Shown here piece after piece: positions 1 to 8,676 of a stretch of DNA of 16,230 bases; the stretch's first letter is position 1; every line of letters begins with the position of its first letter. Position numbers and translations under genes: made by a program. The notes under the pieces are model-generated. The model worked only from the letters and a program-made list of their open reading frames with translations, ran no database searches and had not been told where the DNA came from. The stretch covers positions 1-16,230 of the forward strand of contig JAJFTX010000055.1 of NCBI GenBank assembly GCA_021372715.1, given 5' to 3'. Origin of the DNA: Methanobacterium sp. GTDB taxonomy: Archaea; Methanobacteriota; Methanobacteria; Methanobacteriales; Methanobacteriaceae.

Positions 1-60
<60 letters not shown>

Positions 61-63
61 ATA

Positions 64-140
<77 letters not shown>

Positions 141-260
141 AATGCCAAGCAAAGCCTGTAAACCGTGCAAACTACTATCAGGGCTTACAAGATTTTAAAA
201 CATAGGACATCAAGATGTATTTTTAAGGTTGATGTTTATCTTATTTAAAGATTTTGCTCT

Positions 261-293
261 AAAAAATAGGATAAAGAAAACATCCTATTTTTT
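261..293. repeat. Perfect 12-bp inverted repeat between tRNA-Asn and the radical SAM gene
   Basis: The arms AAAAAATAGGAT (261-272) and ATCCTATTTTTT (282-293) are exact reverse complements around a 9-base loop. The element sits in the 276-base gap between divergently transcribed genes. It could form a hairpin ending in a U-run on either strand, or serve as a protein-binding palindrome. It lies upstream of the TATA-like element proposed for the radical SAM gene. Confidence 0.6.
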
Positions 294-313
294 AAGCTAA
301 TTTTTATGGTTGT

Positions 314-324
314 AAATATATAAA
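314..324 (+). promoter_or_regulatory. Candidate TATA box for the radical SAM gene
   Basis: AAATATATAAA at 314-324 resembles an archaeal TATA box. A start site about 25 bases downstream would leave a leader of roughly 65-70 bases before the ATG at 415. The surroundings are very AT-rich, so the call is tentative. Confidence 0.3.
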
Positions 325-414
325 TTCTATTAATAAAATTAATTTGAATTAGATGATCTACTTTTTATGCAATGTTTTTAGATATCTTTTAAATCCATAT
401 AATGAGAAGGAATA

Positions 415-1380
415 ATGAATCTTATAGAAAAAATAAATGATCATGAAACTTTGGATATCTTGAATAAATCCAACAACATCACATTAAAAGAGCATGGGAA
501 TTTAGTTACTCTAGAAAGGGCAATATTCCTATCATGGTGGTGTGATAAGGGGGATTGTGCTTTCTGTTATATGTCAGCTCAAAAACCCAGAATTAAGGAA
601 CCGAGCAAAGCCCGAAGAAATATTAATTCTATTCTAGCCGAGGCAGAACTGGTGCGCAGGATGGGTTGGAATGTGGAGTTTCTCTCAGGGGGTTACGGTT
701 CTTACTCACTGGATGAAATTAAGAAAATATCGGGTAGGATTTATGATATTACTGGAAAACCGGTTTGGCTGAATGTGGGGGTAATTAAGGATTTAGAAAT
801 TTTTGGAGAAGAAATAGCTGGTGTTACTGGGGCTGTGGAAACTGCAAATCATGAACTGCATGATAAAATATGTCCCAGCAAGCCCCTTAGTGATATATCT
901 GAAATGCTAGATTTAACAGGAGATTTGGGATTTAAAAAAGCCATAACCATAATTTTAGGTTTGGGAGAAACTCCTGAAGACCTTAAATATTTATTTGATC
1001 TTATTGGTGACTTGGGGATTGATCGGGTGATATTTTATTCACTAAACCCCCATGAAGACACTCCATATGAAAAGACCCCTCAACCAGCTTCCCTTTACTA
1101 TGCGGGAATGGTTGCAGCCACCAGGATTAAATTCCCTAAATTGGAGATAATCACAGGGACCTGGATAGATAATCTAGCCAATATAGGGCCTCTACTCTTA
1201 GCAGGCGCAAATGGGTTGACTAAATTTCCACTATTTAAAATGTTTGGAACAAATAATGGTAGAAGAGTTGAGGAAGAAGTTAAATGGGCTGGAAGAAAAC
1301 TTGAAGGTACTTTTACAGATTTAAATTATTTATATGAAGTAGAAAATCCTTACCCGGAACTTGAACCATTTATAAAATGA
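415..1380 (+). CDS. Radical SAM protein with a non-canonical CX4CX2C cluster motif
   Basis: The 321-residue protein looks like a radical S-adenosylmethionine enzyme of the compact barrel type seen in biotin synthase, PylB, HydE and HmdB. The cluster cysteines are C43, C48 and C51 (CDKGDCAFCY), a CX4CX2C spacing in place of the usual CX3CX2C. The DNA codons tgt-(4 codons)-tgt-gct-ttc-tgt confirm this. A glycine-rich LSGGYGS stretch at 90-96 matches the SAM-binding GGE region. ETANHELHDKI near 142-152 and LGLGET near 181-186 match later barrel strands of that group. No N- or C-terminal extra domain is visible. The ATG follows AAGGA by only 3 bases, but an in-frame stop just upstream excludes an earlier start. 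HmdB, which works on the Fe-guanylylpyridinol cofactor of [Fe]-hydrogenase, is known for CX5CX2C, so this protein may be a distant relative. Its substrate is unknown to me. Confidence 0.8.
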   Translation: MNLIEKINDHETLDILNKSNNITLKEHGNLVTLERAIFLSWWCDKGDCAFCYMSAQKPRIKEPSKARRNINSILAEAELVRRMGWNVEFLSGGYGSYSLDEIKKISGRIYDITGKPVWLNVGVIKDLEIFGEEIAGVTGAVETANHELHDKICPSKPLSDISEMLDLTGDLGFKKAITIILGLGETPEDLKYLFDLIGDLGIDRVIFYSLNPHEDTPYEKTPQPASLYYAGMVAATRIKFPKLEIITGTWIDNLANIGPLLLAGANGLTKFPLFKMFGTNNGRRVEEEVKWAGRKLEGTFTDLNYLYEVENPYPELEPFIK

Positions 1381-1452
1381 TATATTGATAAGTGTTTAAG
1401 AAATAAATAAAATAACCATTAAAAAAAATACCTATATTTTATATAGTTGAAT

Positions 1453-1535
1453 GCAGGGGTTCCCGAGCGGTCAAAGGGGATAGGTTCAGGGCCTATTGGC
1501 GTAGGCCTTCGAGGGTTCGAGTCCCTTCCCCTGCA
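1453..1535 (+). tRNA. tRNA-Leu (CAG)
   Basis: An 83-base class II tRNA. The acceptor stem is GCAGGGG/CCCCTGC with discriminator A, the anticodon stem ATAGG/CCTAT encloses TTCAGGG (anticodon CAG), and a long variable arm TGGCGTAGGCCTTC follows. The T loop is TTCGAGT. The long variable arm and A73 agree with leucine identity. No intron and no encoded CCA are seen. It lies 61 bases upstream of gatB on the same strand. Confidence 0.95.
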
Positions 1536-1543
1536 CTCCATCA

Positions 1544-1553
1544 TTTTATAATA
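1544..1553 (+). promoter_or_regulatory. Candidate TATA box for gatB
   Basis: TTTTATAATA lies between tRNA-Leu and gatB. A start about 25 bases downstream would fall just at the AAGGAGG ribosome-binding site (1577-1583), giving a very short leader. Readthrough from tRNA-Leu is the alternative. Confidence 0.3.
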
Positions 1554-1596
1554 ATAACATCATGAATCATAATTATAAGGAGGAATAATCATTAAC

Positions 1597-2952
<1,356 letters not shown>

Positions 2953-3021
2953 CTTGATAAATAATCCTGGAAAATTAGGAGTAAAAAAATTTTTTAACCA
3001 TCCCATCAAATTATTATTAAG

Positions 3022-3056
3022 AGTTGATTATAATTTAGAAGCAATCAACTTTTTTT
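3022..3056 (+). terminator. Hairpin plus T-run terminator after gatB
   Basis: AGTTGATT (3022-3029) and AATCAACT (3043-3050) form a perfect 8-bp stem with a 13-base loop, ending directly in a T7 run (3050-3056). It lies 70 bases past the gatB stop codon. This looks like an intrinsic-type terminator, and the U-run alone may suffice in archaea. Confidence 0.65.
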
Positions 3057-3137
3057 AATTCAATGGACTAAATTCTAAATTGATTAATTCAAATTATTTA
3101 AATAAAATAAATAATTCATTATAGGAGATAGTTTAGT

Positions 3138-3941
3138 TTGACCAGTTCAGCCCTCGTTAAAGATTATATGACCAAAAAAGTTATTACAGTTACACCAGAA
3201 ACTCCCAACGCAGAAGTTATAGAATTAATGAAAGTCACTGGCCACGATGGTTTCCCAGTTAAAACTAATGGAGAAGTTATTGGGATGGTGACAGCTTTTG
3301 ACTTGCTTTTAAAACCATGGGTGGATTTAGTAGAAGGAATCATGACCAAGGATGTGGTGGTGGCCGAAAAAGAAATGTCCATTAACGATGCTGCTAGAGT
3401 GATGTTCAGAATGGGCATATCCCGTATGCCTGTGATGGATAAAGAAGGTAAACTAGTAGGTATAATTACTAATACTGATATTGTAAGATCCCATATAGAA
3501 AGATCAACACCTACCAAGGTTAATTACTTTAAAAAGACATTAGAACAGCTATATGGAATTAAAACACGACTGGTAAGGATGAAAGTACCCATAAATAATC
3601 TTAGACCAACTCAGAACAGAATCTACGCTGATGAACTTCAGGGTAGAACTTATGAGCTTACAAGAGGACTGGCAGAGCCTACCATCGTAGTTAAAGTAAA
3701 TGACAGATTTGTGCTGGTTGATGGACATCATCGAACAGTAGCTGCTCTTAAACTAGGTTATGATGAGATAGATTCTTATGTCATTGAGATCGATGATGAT
3801 ATAAAATTAGGAATTGAGAAAACTGCCGATAAAGAAGGAATTTTTACATACAAGGATATTGAAGTAATAGATGATGCTCAACATCCTCTAATAGCCCTAA
3901 CTGGTACTTTAAGAAAGAAGGACAAAAAAAATGAAAGATAA
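3138..3941 (+). CDS. CBS-domain pair fused to a ParB/sulfiredoxin-like domain
   Basis: Two CBS domains occupy about residues 6-58 and 61-122 (VKDYMTKKVITV, GIMTKDVVVA, RMPVMDKEGKLVGIIT). CBS pairs usually sense adenosine nucleotides or SAM. A linker leads to a ParB/sulfiredoxin-type domain at about 145-220. It begins VPINNLRPTQ and carries the nucleotide-binding motif LVDGHHRTVAALKLG (193-207). No helix-turn-helix partition domain follows, only a short lysine-rich tail. The start is TTG, with AGGAGA at 3123-3128 nine bases upstream and no better in-frame ATG. The last 11 bases overlap hisE, so the two are probably translationally coupled. ParB/Srx folds include DNA-partition CTPases, sulfiredoxin and the archaeal free-serine kinase SerK, so the true activity is open. 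A small-molecule kinase or CTPase controlled by the CBS pair is plausible. Confidence 0.85.
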   Translation: MTSSALVKDYMTKKVITVTPETPNAEVIELMKVTGHDGFPVKTNGEVIGMVTAFDLLLKPWVDLVEGIMTKDVVVAEKEMSINDAARVMFRMGISRMPVMDKEGKLVGIITNTDIVRSHIERSTPTKVNYFKKTLEQLYGIKTRLVRMKVPINNLRPTQNRIYADELQGRTYELTRGLAEPTIVVKVNDRFVLVDGHHRTVAALKLGYDEIDSYVIEIDDDIKLGIEKTADKEGIFTYKDIEVIDDAQHPLIALTGTLRKKDKKNER

Positions 3942-4224
3942 GATAATAAGGGAAGTATATCAAATACTAGAGGAAAGGCGTGAACATCCAACGGAATCCT
4001 ACACTTCTCGTTTGATGATGGATGATAATGAGAAGAAGGCAGAGGATAAAATACTGGAAAAAATCGGTGAAGAAGCTGCTGAAGTTATAATAGCATCCAA
4101 GAATAATGAACATTTGGTATATGAAGCAACAGATCTCATTTTCCATACATTGGTACTGCTTACATACAAAGGAGTTAAATTAGAAGAAATTTTCAATGAA
4201 TTCGAGAGAAGAAGACGTGATTAA
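3931..4224 (+). CDS. hisE: Phosphoribosyl-ATP pyrophosphohydrolase (HisE)
   Basis: HisE removes pyrophosphate from phosphoribosyl-ATP to give phosphoribosyl-AMP, the second step of histidine synthesis, in the cytoplasm. The 97-residue protein is the usual size for a stand-alone archaeal HisE. It has the all-alpha MazG-like core with KIGEEAAEVIIA (about 44-55) and EATDLIFHTLVLL (about 65-77), whose acidic residues bind Mg2+ and the triphosphate. The ATG lies inside the 3' end of the preceding CBS/ParB-like gene, 11 bases before its stop, after an A8 run; AGAAGG upstream is a fair ribosome-binding site. No other histidine gene is present in the window. HisE belongs to the pathway that releases AICAR, the substrate of PurP encoded at 7585-8676. 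Confidence 0.93.
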   Translation: MKDKIIREVYQILEERREHPTESYTSRLMMDDNEKKAEDKILEKIGEEAAEVIIASKNNEHLVYEATDLIFHTLVLLTYKGVKLEEIFNEFERRRRD

Positions 4225-4256
4225 AAAATAATTTGATCAAACGTTTACTAAGTCTA

Positions 4257-4263
4257 TTTTTTT
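4257..4263 (+). terminator. T7 tract ending the CBS/ParB-hisE transcript
   Basis: A run of seven T lies 33 bases after the hisE stop in the gap between convergent genes. Uninterrupted U-tracts are the main termination signal in archaea. A small palindrome, TTTGATCAAA (4232-4241), precedes it. Confidence 0.5.
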
Positions 4264-4286
4264 AGGAAATAATTTTAATGGTAGAT

Positions 4287-4293
4287 AAAAAAA
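4287..4293 (-). terminator. T7 tract (minus strand) ending the comDE transcript
   Basis: A run of seven A on the plus strand reads as U7 downstream of comE. Together with the T7 at 4257 it forms a back-to-back pair of terminators between convergent operons. Confidence 0.5.
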
Positions 4294-4299
4294 TAATTT

Positions 4300-4836
4300 C
4301 TATAAGTTTTCCCTAAAACGTGTTTTTATTTCTTCAGGCTCCATATCAATCACTGGAACATCTGCATTTCCTGGTTCAACCTTCACATGTACAAAAACAG
4401 GTCCCTTAGTATTTAATACTTCACTAAAATCGATATTATCCTTAAATGAAAAGATTTTTTTAAATCCCACGGCTTCTGCTACTCTGGAAAGGTCCACATT
4501 ACTGGCATAGGTGCATTGAGAACCGGTGGAACCGTAACACTCGTTATCTAAAACTACCAGAATAAAATTTTCAGGACTCTGGCTGAAGATGGTAACTAAG
4601 CTACCCAAATTCATTAAAAGAGATCCATCCCCATCAAAAACAACTACTTTACGTTTTTGGGCTAAAGCCAATCCTAAACCAATGGAAGAAGCCATACCCA
4701 TTGAACCGAGCATATAAAAATGAGCTGAGGAATCTCTTACCGCATATAATTCACGGGAAGGAAAACCTATGTTACAGATCACCAGTTCATCCTCCAATTG
4801 CGTACTGATTATTTCTATGGCTTTAATTCTTTCCAT
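4300..4836 (-). CDS. comE: Sulfopyruvate decarboxylase, beta subunit (ComE)
   Basis: ComE is the thiamine-diphosphate-binding half of the enzyme that decarboxylates 3-sulfopyruvate to sulfoacetaldehyde in coenzyme M synthesis. The 178 residues form one TPP-enzyme PP domain. LGSMGMASSIGLGLALA (43-59) is the typical lead-in. The Mg/TPP motif runs from G69-D70-G71 (FDGDGS) to LDNECYGSTG with N98, exactly 26 residues after the GDG. In bacterial relatives both halves sit on one chain, and the split into two small subunits is typical of methanogens. The ribosome-binding site AAGGTG is 5 bases from the ATG. comE follows comD by 61 bases in the same direction, and the pair should form the heteromeric enzyme. 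Neighbouring comC supplies the preceding step. Confidence 0.93.
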   Translation of the reverse strand: MERIKAIEIISTQLEDELVICNIGFPSRELYAVRDSSAHFYMLGSMGMASSIGLGLALAQKRKVVVFDGDGSLLMNLGSLVTIFSQSPENFILVVLDNECYGSTGSQCTYASNVDLSRVAEAVGFKKIFSFKDNIDFSEVLNTKGPVFVHVKVEPGNADVPVIDMEPEEIKTRFRENL

Positions 4837-4897
4837 TAATACACCTTTTATTTACTGAATATCGATATCAAATACTCCTTTTATAGGATATCAAATA

Positions 4898-5395
4898 TTA
4901 GAATTCCCAGAATTTAACCTCAAATAACATAGCCAGCGGTGAACCTGCCATCTCTGCCATTAACCAGGCTTCGGGTATAAGTTTAAAGGCTTCATCAGGA
5001 GTTTTAGGAAGAAAATAAGCTATTTCCAGTGCATCCAGTACTCCGGGAGTTGCTTCTCCCATTGGTATCTGTGCACTCATAAATTCTCCTTCAGTTCCCC
5101 TGTGACTCATTATCATAAGAATAGGTAGCTGGTAGAGTTTATAAAGCGAAGCTAAAACGTTAACCGAGTTTCCTAACCCTGAATTCTGCATTAATATCGC
5201 TGTTTTTTTCCCACCCAGGTAAGCTCCGGCACTGATACCAAATCCTTCTTCTTCCCTGGTAACAGGTACATGGATTATATCTGGATCATCTTCAACCATT
5301 TCAAGGATCTTATCCAGATTAACACAGGGTAGACTAACCACAAAATCTATGCCTGCTTTTTTCAGGCCCTTAAAAACGGCTTGGCTGCTGTCCAT
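4898..5395 (-). CDS. comD: Sulfopyruvate decarboxylase, alpha subunit (ComD)
   Basis: ComD provides the pyrimidine-binding domain of the TPP enzyme and pairs with ComE to turn sulfopyruvate into sulfoacetaldehyde. The 165-residue chain is one PYR domain. VTREEEGFGISAGAYLGG (45-62) contains the glutamate that activates the TPP aminopyrimidine, and QNSGLGNSVN (70-79) is the next family motif. SHRG at about 97-100 and SAQIPMGEATP further on also fit. It is the first gene of comD-comE. No clear ribosome-binding site precedes the ATG at 5395, and AT-rich sequence stands about 20-27 bases upstream, so the mRNA may be leaderless. The 173-base gap to the divergent FUSC gene must hold both promoters. 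Confidence 0.93.
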   Translation of the reverse strand: MDSSQAVFKGLKKAGIDFVVSLPCVNLDKILEMVEDDPDIIHVPVTREEEGFGISAGAYLGGKKTAILMQNSGLGNSVNVLASLYKLYQLPILMIMSHRGTEGEFMSAQIPMGEATPGVLDALEIAYFLPKTPDEAFKLIPEAWLMAEMAGSPLAMLFEVKFWEF

Positions 5396-5496
5396 TCTAA
5401 CACTTTTTTAAAAGATTATTAACAATATTATTAATATCGGCAATTAATAAATTGTTGGATGTGATTAAGGGGAGATGGATTATAGTTCATTAAATT

Positions 5497-5508
5497 GTTT
5501 ATAATTTA
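5497..5508 (+). promoter_or_regulatory. Candidate TATA box for the FUSC gene
   Basis: GTTTATAATTTA matches the methanogen TATA pattern well. A start about 25 bases downstream would give a leader of roughly 40 bases before the ATG at 5569. Confidence 0.45.
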
Positions 5509-5568
5509 ATATTAATTAAATAACAAAATTAAGACAACATACAACATCTTAATAGGTATAAGAGTTCT

Positions 5569-7554
5569 ATGCATAAAAAAACAATTATAGGCAGACTTAA
5601 AGTTCTTTCCAGACCTACAGGCAAACCTCAATGGGCACAAGCGGCGCGGGCCATAGTCTTAATGTTATTAGCCGGATGGATTGCTAAATTCCTGGGTATG
5701 GATAACGGAATCGGTGCCGTCATGTTCACTACTCTTATTGCAACAATAATGATGGATATTTCCCTTCCTCTTAGAAAAGTTATTCCACTGGCGACGATTG
5801 GTTTTTTAATGGCTATTTTGGCTTTTACCAGTGCATCGCTGGGACTAAATAATGTACCAATTTTTATCTTCTTCACGGTGATCTGGTCTTTCTTTGCCCT
5901 TTCCACCTATATTTTCGGAGAGTCTGTGGGATTTTTCGGATTTCTTATATTTTCGATGTATTTTGTAGCGGTTATAATGGTTAACAACAAATCAACCACA
6001 CCGGAATGGGCTATTTACACTGTTTTGGCATTTTTAGTTGCTTCATTACTTCTTATTCCACGTATATGGAATAGGAAGCAGGAAATTCGTAAAATGGTAG
6101 CGGTGGGTTTCATTCCTCAAAGTTCATTGAAGACTGTACTGGCCACTAGGCAGGCATTATCAGGAATAACTCTCCAACCAGTCTATTATGAGCTTTTTAG
6201 ATTGGGATCATATATAACTGGGTATAGAGGTTATGGTAAATTACTCTTAAACAGGATTTCTGCAGAATATCAGGATAAATTCAAAGAATACCTCCAAGTT
6301 TCTGATGAAACCAGTCTACAGATAGCAGAAAGTATAATAAAAGGAGAAAAACAGGTTAACCTCGATAATTTGGATGAACAGTTATCTGGAATAAACCAGG
6401 GAGTCCCGGAATCTAAAGATGAGAATCTTAATGCATTTATAGATTTTGCGTACAACATAGCAAATATTCTTAAAAAATCTGCAGAATTTTTAACCGATAA
6501 AATAAACGGGGATAAATTAAAAATATCCGCATCACAAACATCGCTAAGGGAAGTTCTTAAGGCTAATTTCAACCTTAATAACATGTACATACGTCATGCC
6601 TTACGATTCACATTGGCCATGACGATTGGTTTACTTCTGGTTCATCTAACCCATGATCGGGATGCCATCTGGGTAACTATGGGAATTTTGATAATCATCA
6701 AACCAGATATCACCAGTACGATTAACAACATGATATTGAGGTTATTCTTCAATTTACTGGCCATTATCCTGGCGATTATATTGGGATTCATCTTCCCCCA
6801 TCAAATACTTCTTTGGTTGGCCTTCATTATGCTATTCTTCTTCAGAGCATTTTTCCCCACTTATATGGGGCTTTCAGTTATGGCTCTAACCATATTCGTA
6901 GTTTTCATCTGGCCCACTGGAACAGTTTTTGAAAATGCTATAGCCCGAATTATTGATATCACATTAGGAGCTATAATTGCTTTCATCTGTGCATATGCTA
7001 TTTTACCCAGCCGCGTATCTGTAGATCTACCGGGTCAGGTAGCGAAAACCATCAAAGCCAATCAGGAATATATGAATAAAGTGTTAATAAACCCAGAACA
7101 GTATAACCATGAAAAAGCAGTTCAAGGTCTCAATAAATATTTATTAGAGGAAAATAATTTGCAAGCATCTATCAAAAAATTACAGGATTTCTTCACTGAT
7201 ATAAGTGAGGATATACTTATTTATCAAGATTTAGCCGCTGCAAATCATAAATTATCCGCTGATATATCTGCACTGGCCACTTTACTGGAGAAAGAAACTA
7301 TAACAGATTTTTCCCTTAATAATCAGGCTTTTAATGAAGCACTGGAAAAACTGGAAGAGATAATAGAAAAAGGCAGTTCACCAGTATTAAAGTCATTAAA
7401 TACTTCATCACAGGTTTTTAGGGATAAATCATATATCATGAAAAATTTAGGACAGTATTTAGACTGGATAGTTTCCGATATAGATTTACTTCAGGAAATA
7501 GTAAATACAGCAGCTGAAAAAAATATTTTTAAAAAATACAGAGATTTAAGTTGA
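5569..7554 (+). CDS. FUSC-family integral membrane protein (putative exporter)
   Basis: This 661-residue protein has the two-part plan of the FUSC (fusaric acid resistance/aromatic acid exporter, YccS-like) family. About six hydrophobic segments lie at roughly 28-44, 46-63, 71-90, 95-115, 118-138 and 148-165. A soluble region of about 170 residues follows, then a second membrane block at about 345-480, and a cytoplasmic, coiled-coil-prone tail to the end. The second block carries the family hallmark: RHALRFTLAMTIGLLL, then IWVTMGILIIIKPDI and a following arginine-containing helix (NNMILRLFFN). No signal peptide is seen. The ribosome-binding site is weak (TAGGTA, about 11 bases from the ATG). 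Bacterial relatives export aromatic acids or sit next to efflux components, but no periplasmic adaptor is encoded here. The substrate in a methanogen is unknown. It is divergent from comDE and convergent with purP. Confidence 0.82.
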   Translation: MHKKTIIGRLKVLSRPTGKPQWAQAARAIVLMLLAGWIAKFLGMDNGIGAVMFTTLIATIMMDISLPLRKVIPLATIGFLMAILAFTSASLGLNNVPIFIFFTVIWSFFALSTYIFGESVGFFGFLIFSMYFVAVIMVNNKSTTPEWAIYTVLAFLVASLLLIPRIWNRKQEIRKMVAVGFIPQSSLKTVLATRQALSGITLQPVYYELFRLGSYITGYRGYGKLLLNRISAEYQDKFKEYLQVSDETSLQIAESIIKGEKQVNLDNLDEQLSGINQGVPESKDENLNAFIDFAYNIANILKKSAEFLTDKINGDKLKISASQTSLREVLKANFNLNNMYIRHALRFTLAMTIGLLLVHLTHDRDAIWVTMGILIIIKPDITSTINNMILRLFFNLLAIILAIILGFIFPHQILLWLAFIMLFFFRAFFPTYMGLSVMALTIFVVFIWPTGTVFENAIARIIDITLGAIIAFICAYAILPSRVSVDLPGQVAKTIKANQEYMNKVLINPEQYNHEKAVQGLNKYLLEENNLQASIKKLQDFFTDISEDILIYQDLAAANHKLSADISALATLLEKETITDFSLNNQAFNEALEKLEEIIEKGSSPVLKSLNTSSQVFRDKSYIMKNLGQYLDWIVSDIDLLQEIVNTAAEKNIFKKYRDLS

Positions 7555-7566
7555 ACTTCAAATAAG

Positions 7567-7579
7567 AAAAAATAAAAAA
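7567..7579 (-). terminator. U-rich terminator after purP
   Basis: Two A6 runs on the plus strand (7567-7572 and 7574-7579) read as a U-rich tract starting 5 bases past the purP stop codon. They fill the 30-base gap between the convergent FUSC and purP genes. Confidence 0.45.
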
Positions 7580-7584
7580 GAATA

Positions 7585-8676
7585 TTAAGTAATAATATCC
7601 TCTAAACGATCTTCTTTTATTCCATTTTTAATTTCTAAGGACATTCTACGGCCCATACTCAGTGGTTCTCCATGATATAGGTAACTGTAAGCTGAACCGT
7701 TCATGAAAGTGTTTGTTCCACCATCTGACCGGGCGCTCATCTCAAAGACCACTACTTCCAGGTCATCGTTGACCAGGGTCTGCATACAGAATGGACCATT
7801 AAATCCTGGTGGTACCAATCCTTTGGCCCCTTCAGTTATTTTATCTCCAATATCAAATACTTGTGTAAGTAGTGATTCTCTCATAACAACTGGGTGGTTA
7901 CCGGTTATGACATAGGATGGATCTACACCTAAATCGAGCTGATCTTTAGCGGTTACTCTGGTTAAACCATCTATTGTGGATTCATATCTGCTATCAATTC
8001 CTAGAAGTTCCACTTCATCTTTTAATCCTGAGAAGAAGTAATGAATGCAGTAATTACATCCTAATACGTATTCTTCAATATGGGCTTCTTTTATATCTTC
8101 TTCTTCAATCCATTTTCTTTCCTGCATGGCTTCAATTTTCTGTTCAAATTCTTCAGTGGATGTGGCGACGAAGTAACCTCTTCCGCCCCTGGCTCCGGGA
8201 AATTTAACCATAACGGTACCATCGATTTTGGAAGGGTCTGTTATTTTTTTAGGAATTCTAATACCGGATTCAGTCATCATCTTCCTTTCCAGATCCCTTT
8301 CAGCCTCCCATCGTAAAATATCTCTGTTTCCGAACATAGGAACGTTAAAAATGGTTTCAATATTATCTAGCCCGGCATAGGCAACGAAAGATCCATGGGG
8401 AAATACGATACTGTTTAAGTCCCTTAATTGATCCTGAACATTGTCATTTACAATATCACTAAATTTATCGACCATAATGAACTCATCACAAACTCCGAAT
8501 CTTTTATAAGGAATTTCTCTTCCTTTTTCACATACTACTGCAGTTTTAAATCCTTCTGCCTTAGCTCCTTGAAACATATGTAAGGATGAATGACTTCCTA
8601 AGGTTGCTATGGTTATATCCTCTTTGTCGTATCCATCCAGAATGTCAACAATTTCCTGTCTGTTTATCTTACTCAT
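7585..8676 (-). CDS. purP: Formate-dependent FAICAR synthetase (PurP)
   Basis: PurP makes FAICAR from AICAR using formate and ATP, the penultimate step of archaeal IMP synthesis, which replaces the folate-dependent bacterial PurH activity. From the ATG at 8676 the protein is 363 residues, the normal size. It shows an ATP-grasp-type fold with TLGSHSSLH near 25-33, NRDILRWEAERD near 117-128, KFPGARGGRGYF near 158-169, and FEMSARSDGGTN towards the C-terminus. An upstream in-frame TTG at 8694 would add six residues (MGGIHK). That TTG abuts GGGAGG (8687-8692), which is instead a good ribosome-binding site 10 bases from the ATG, so I chose the ATG. purM lies nearby on the same strand. AICAR also comes from histidine synthesis, to which hisE belongs. 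Confidence 0.94.
   Translation of the reverse strand: MSKINRQEIVDILDGYDKEDITIATLGSHSSLHMFQGAKAEGFKTAVVCEKGREIPYKRFGVCDEFIMVDKFSDIVNDNVQDQLRDLNSIVFPHGSFVAYAGLDNIETIFNVPMFGNRDILRWEAERDLERKMMTESGIRIPKKITDPSKIDGTVMVKFPGARGGRGYFVATSTEEFEQKIEAMQERKWIEEEDIKEAHIEEYVLGCNYCIHYFFSGLKDEVELLGIDSRYESTIDGLTRVTAKDQLDLGVDPSYVITGNHPVVMRESLLTQVFDIGDKITEGAKGLVPPGFNGPFCMQTLVNDDLEVVVFEMSARSDGGTNTFMNGSAYSYLYHGEPLSMGRRMSLEIKNGIKEDRLEDIIT

Noticed and set aside
3164..3517. Open frame of 117 codons on the minus strand inside the CBS/ParB-like gene
   Set aside because: It lies wholly opposite a clear CBS-domain gene, has no ribosome-binding site or recognisable motif, and its sequence is what antisense of that gene gives.
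3924..3931. A8 run at the CBS/ParB-hisE junction as a programmed frameshift making a fusion protein
   Set aside because: hisE has its own ATG and ribosome-binding site and is normal HisE length. Joining the frames would need a +1 or -2 shift, unlike the usual -1 slippage on A-runs.
3138..3941. Annotation of the CBS/ParB-like protein as IMP dehydrogenase-related or chromosome partition protein
   Set aside because: CBS domains alone do not make an IMP dehydrogenase, since there is no catalytic barrel, and the ParB-like domain lacks the DNA-binding part of partition proteins.
4864..4897. Two direct copies of GATATCAAATA in the comD-comE gap, 23 bases apart
   Set aside because: There are only two short copies, overlapping the comD stop region, with no third copy elsewhere in the window. 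Not enough to call a regulatory or CRISPR-like repeat.
8080..8316. Open frames on the plus strand inside purP, including one of 78 codons rich in Phe
   Set aside because: They are antisense shadows of conserved purP coding sequence. The apparent hydrophobicity comes from reading Glu/Lys codons in reverse.
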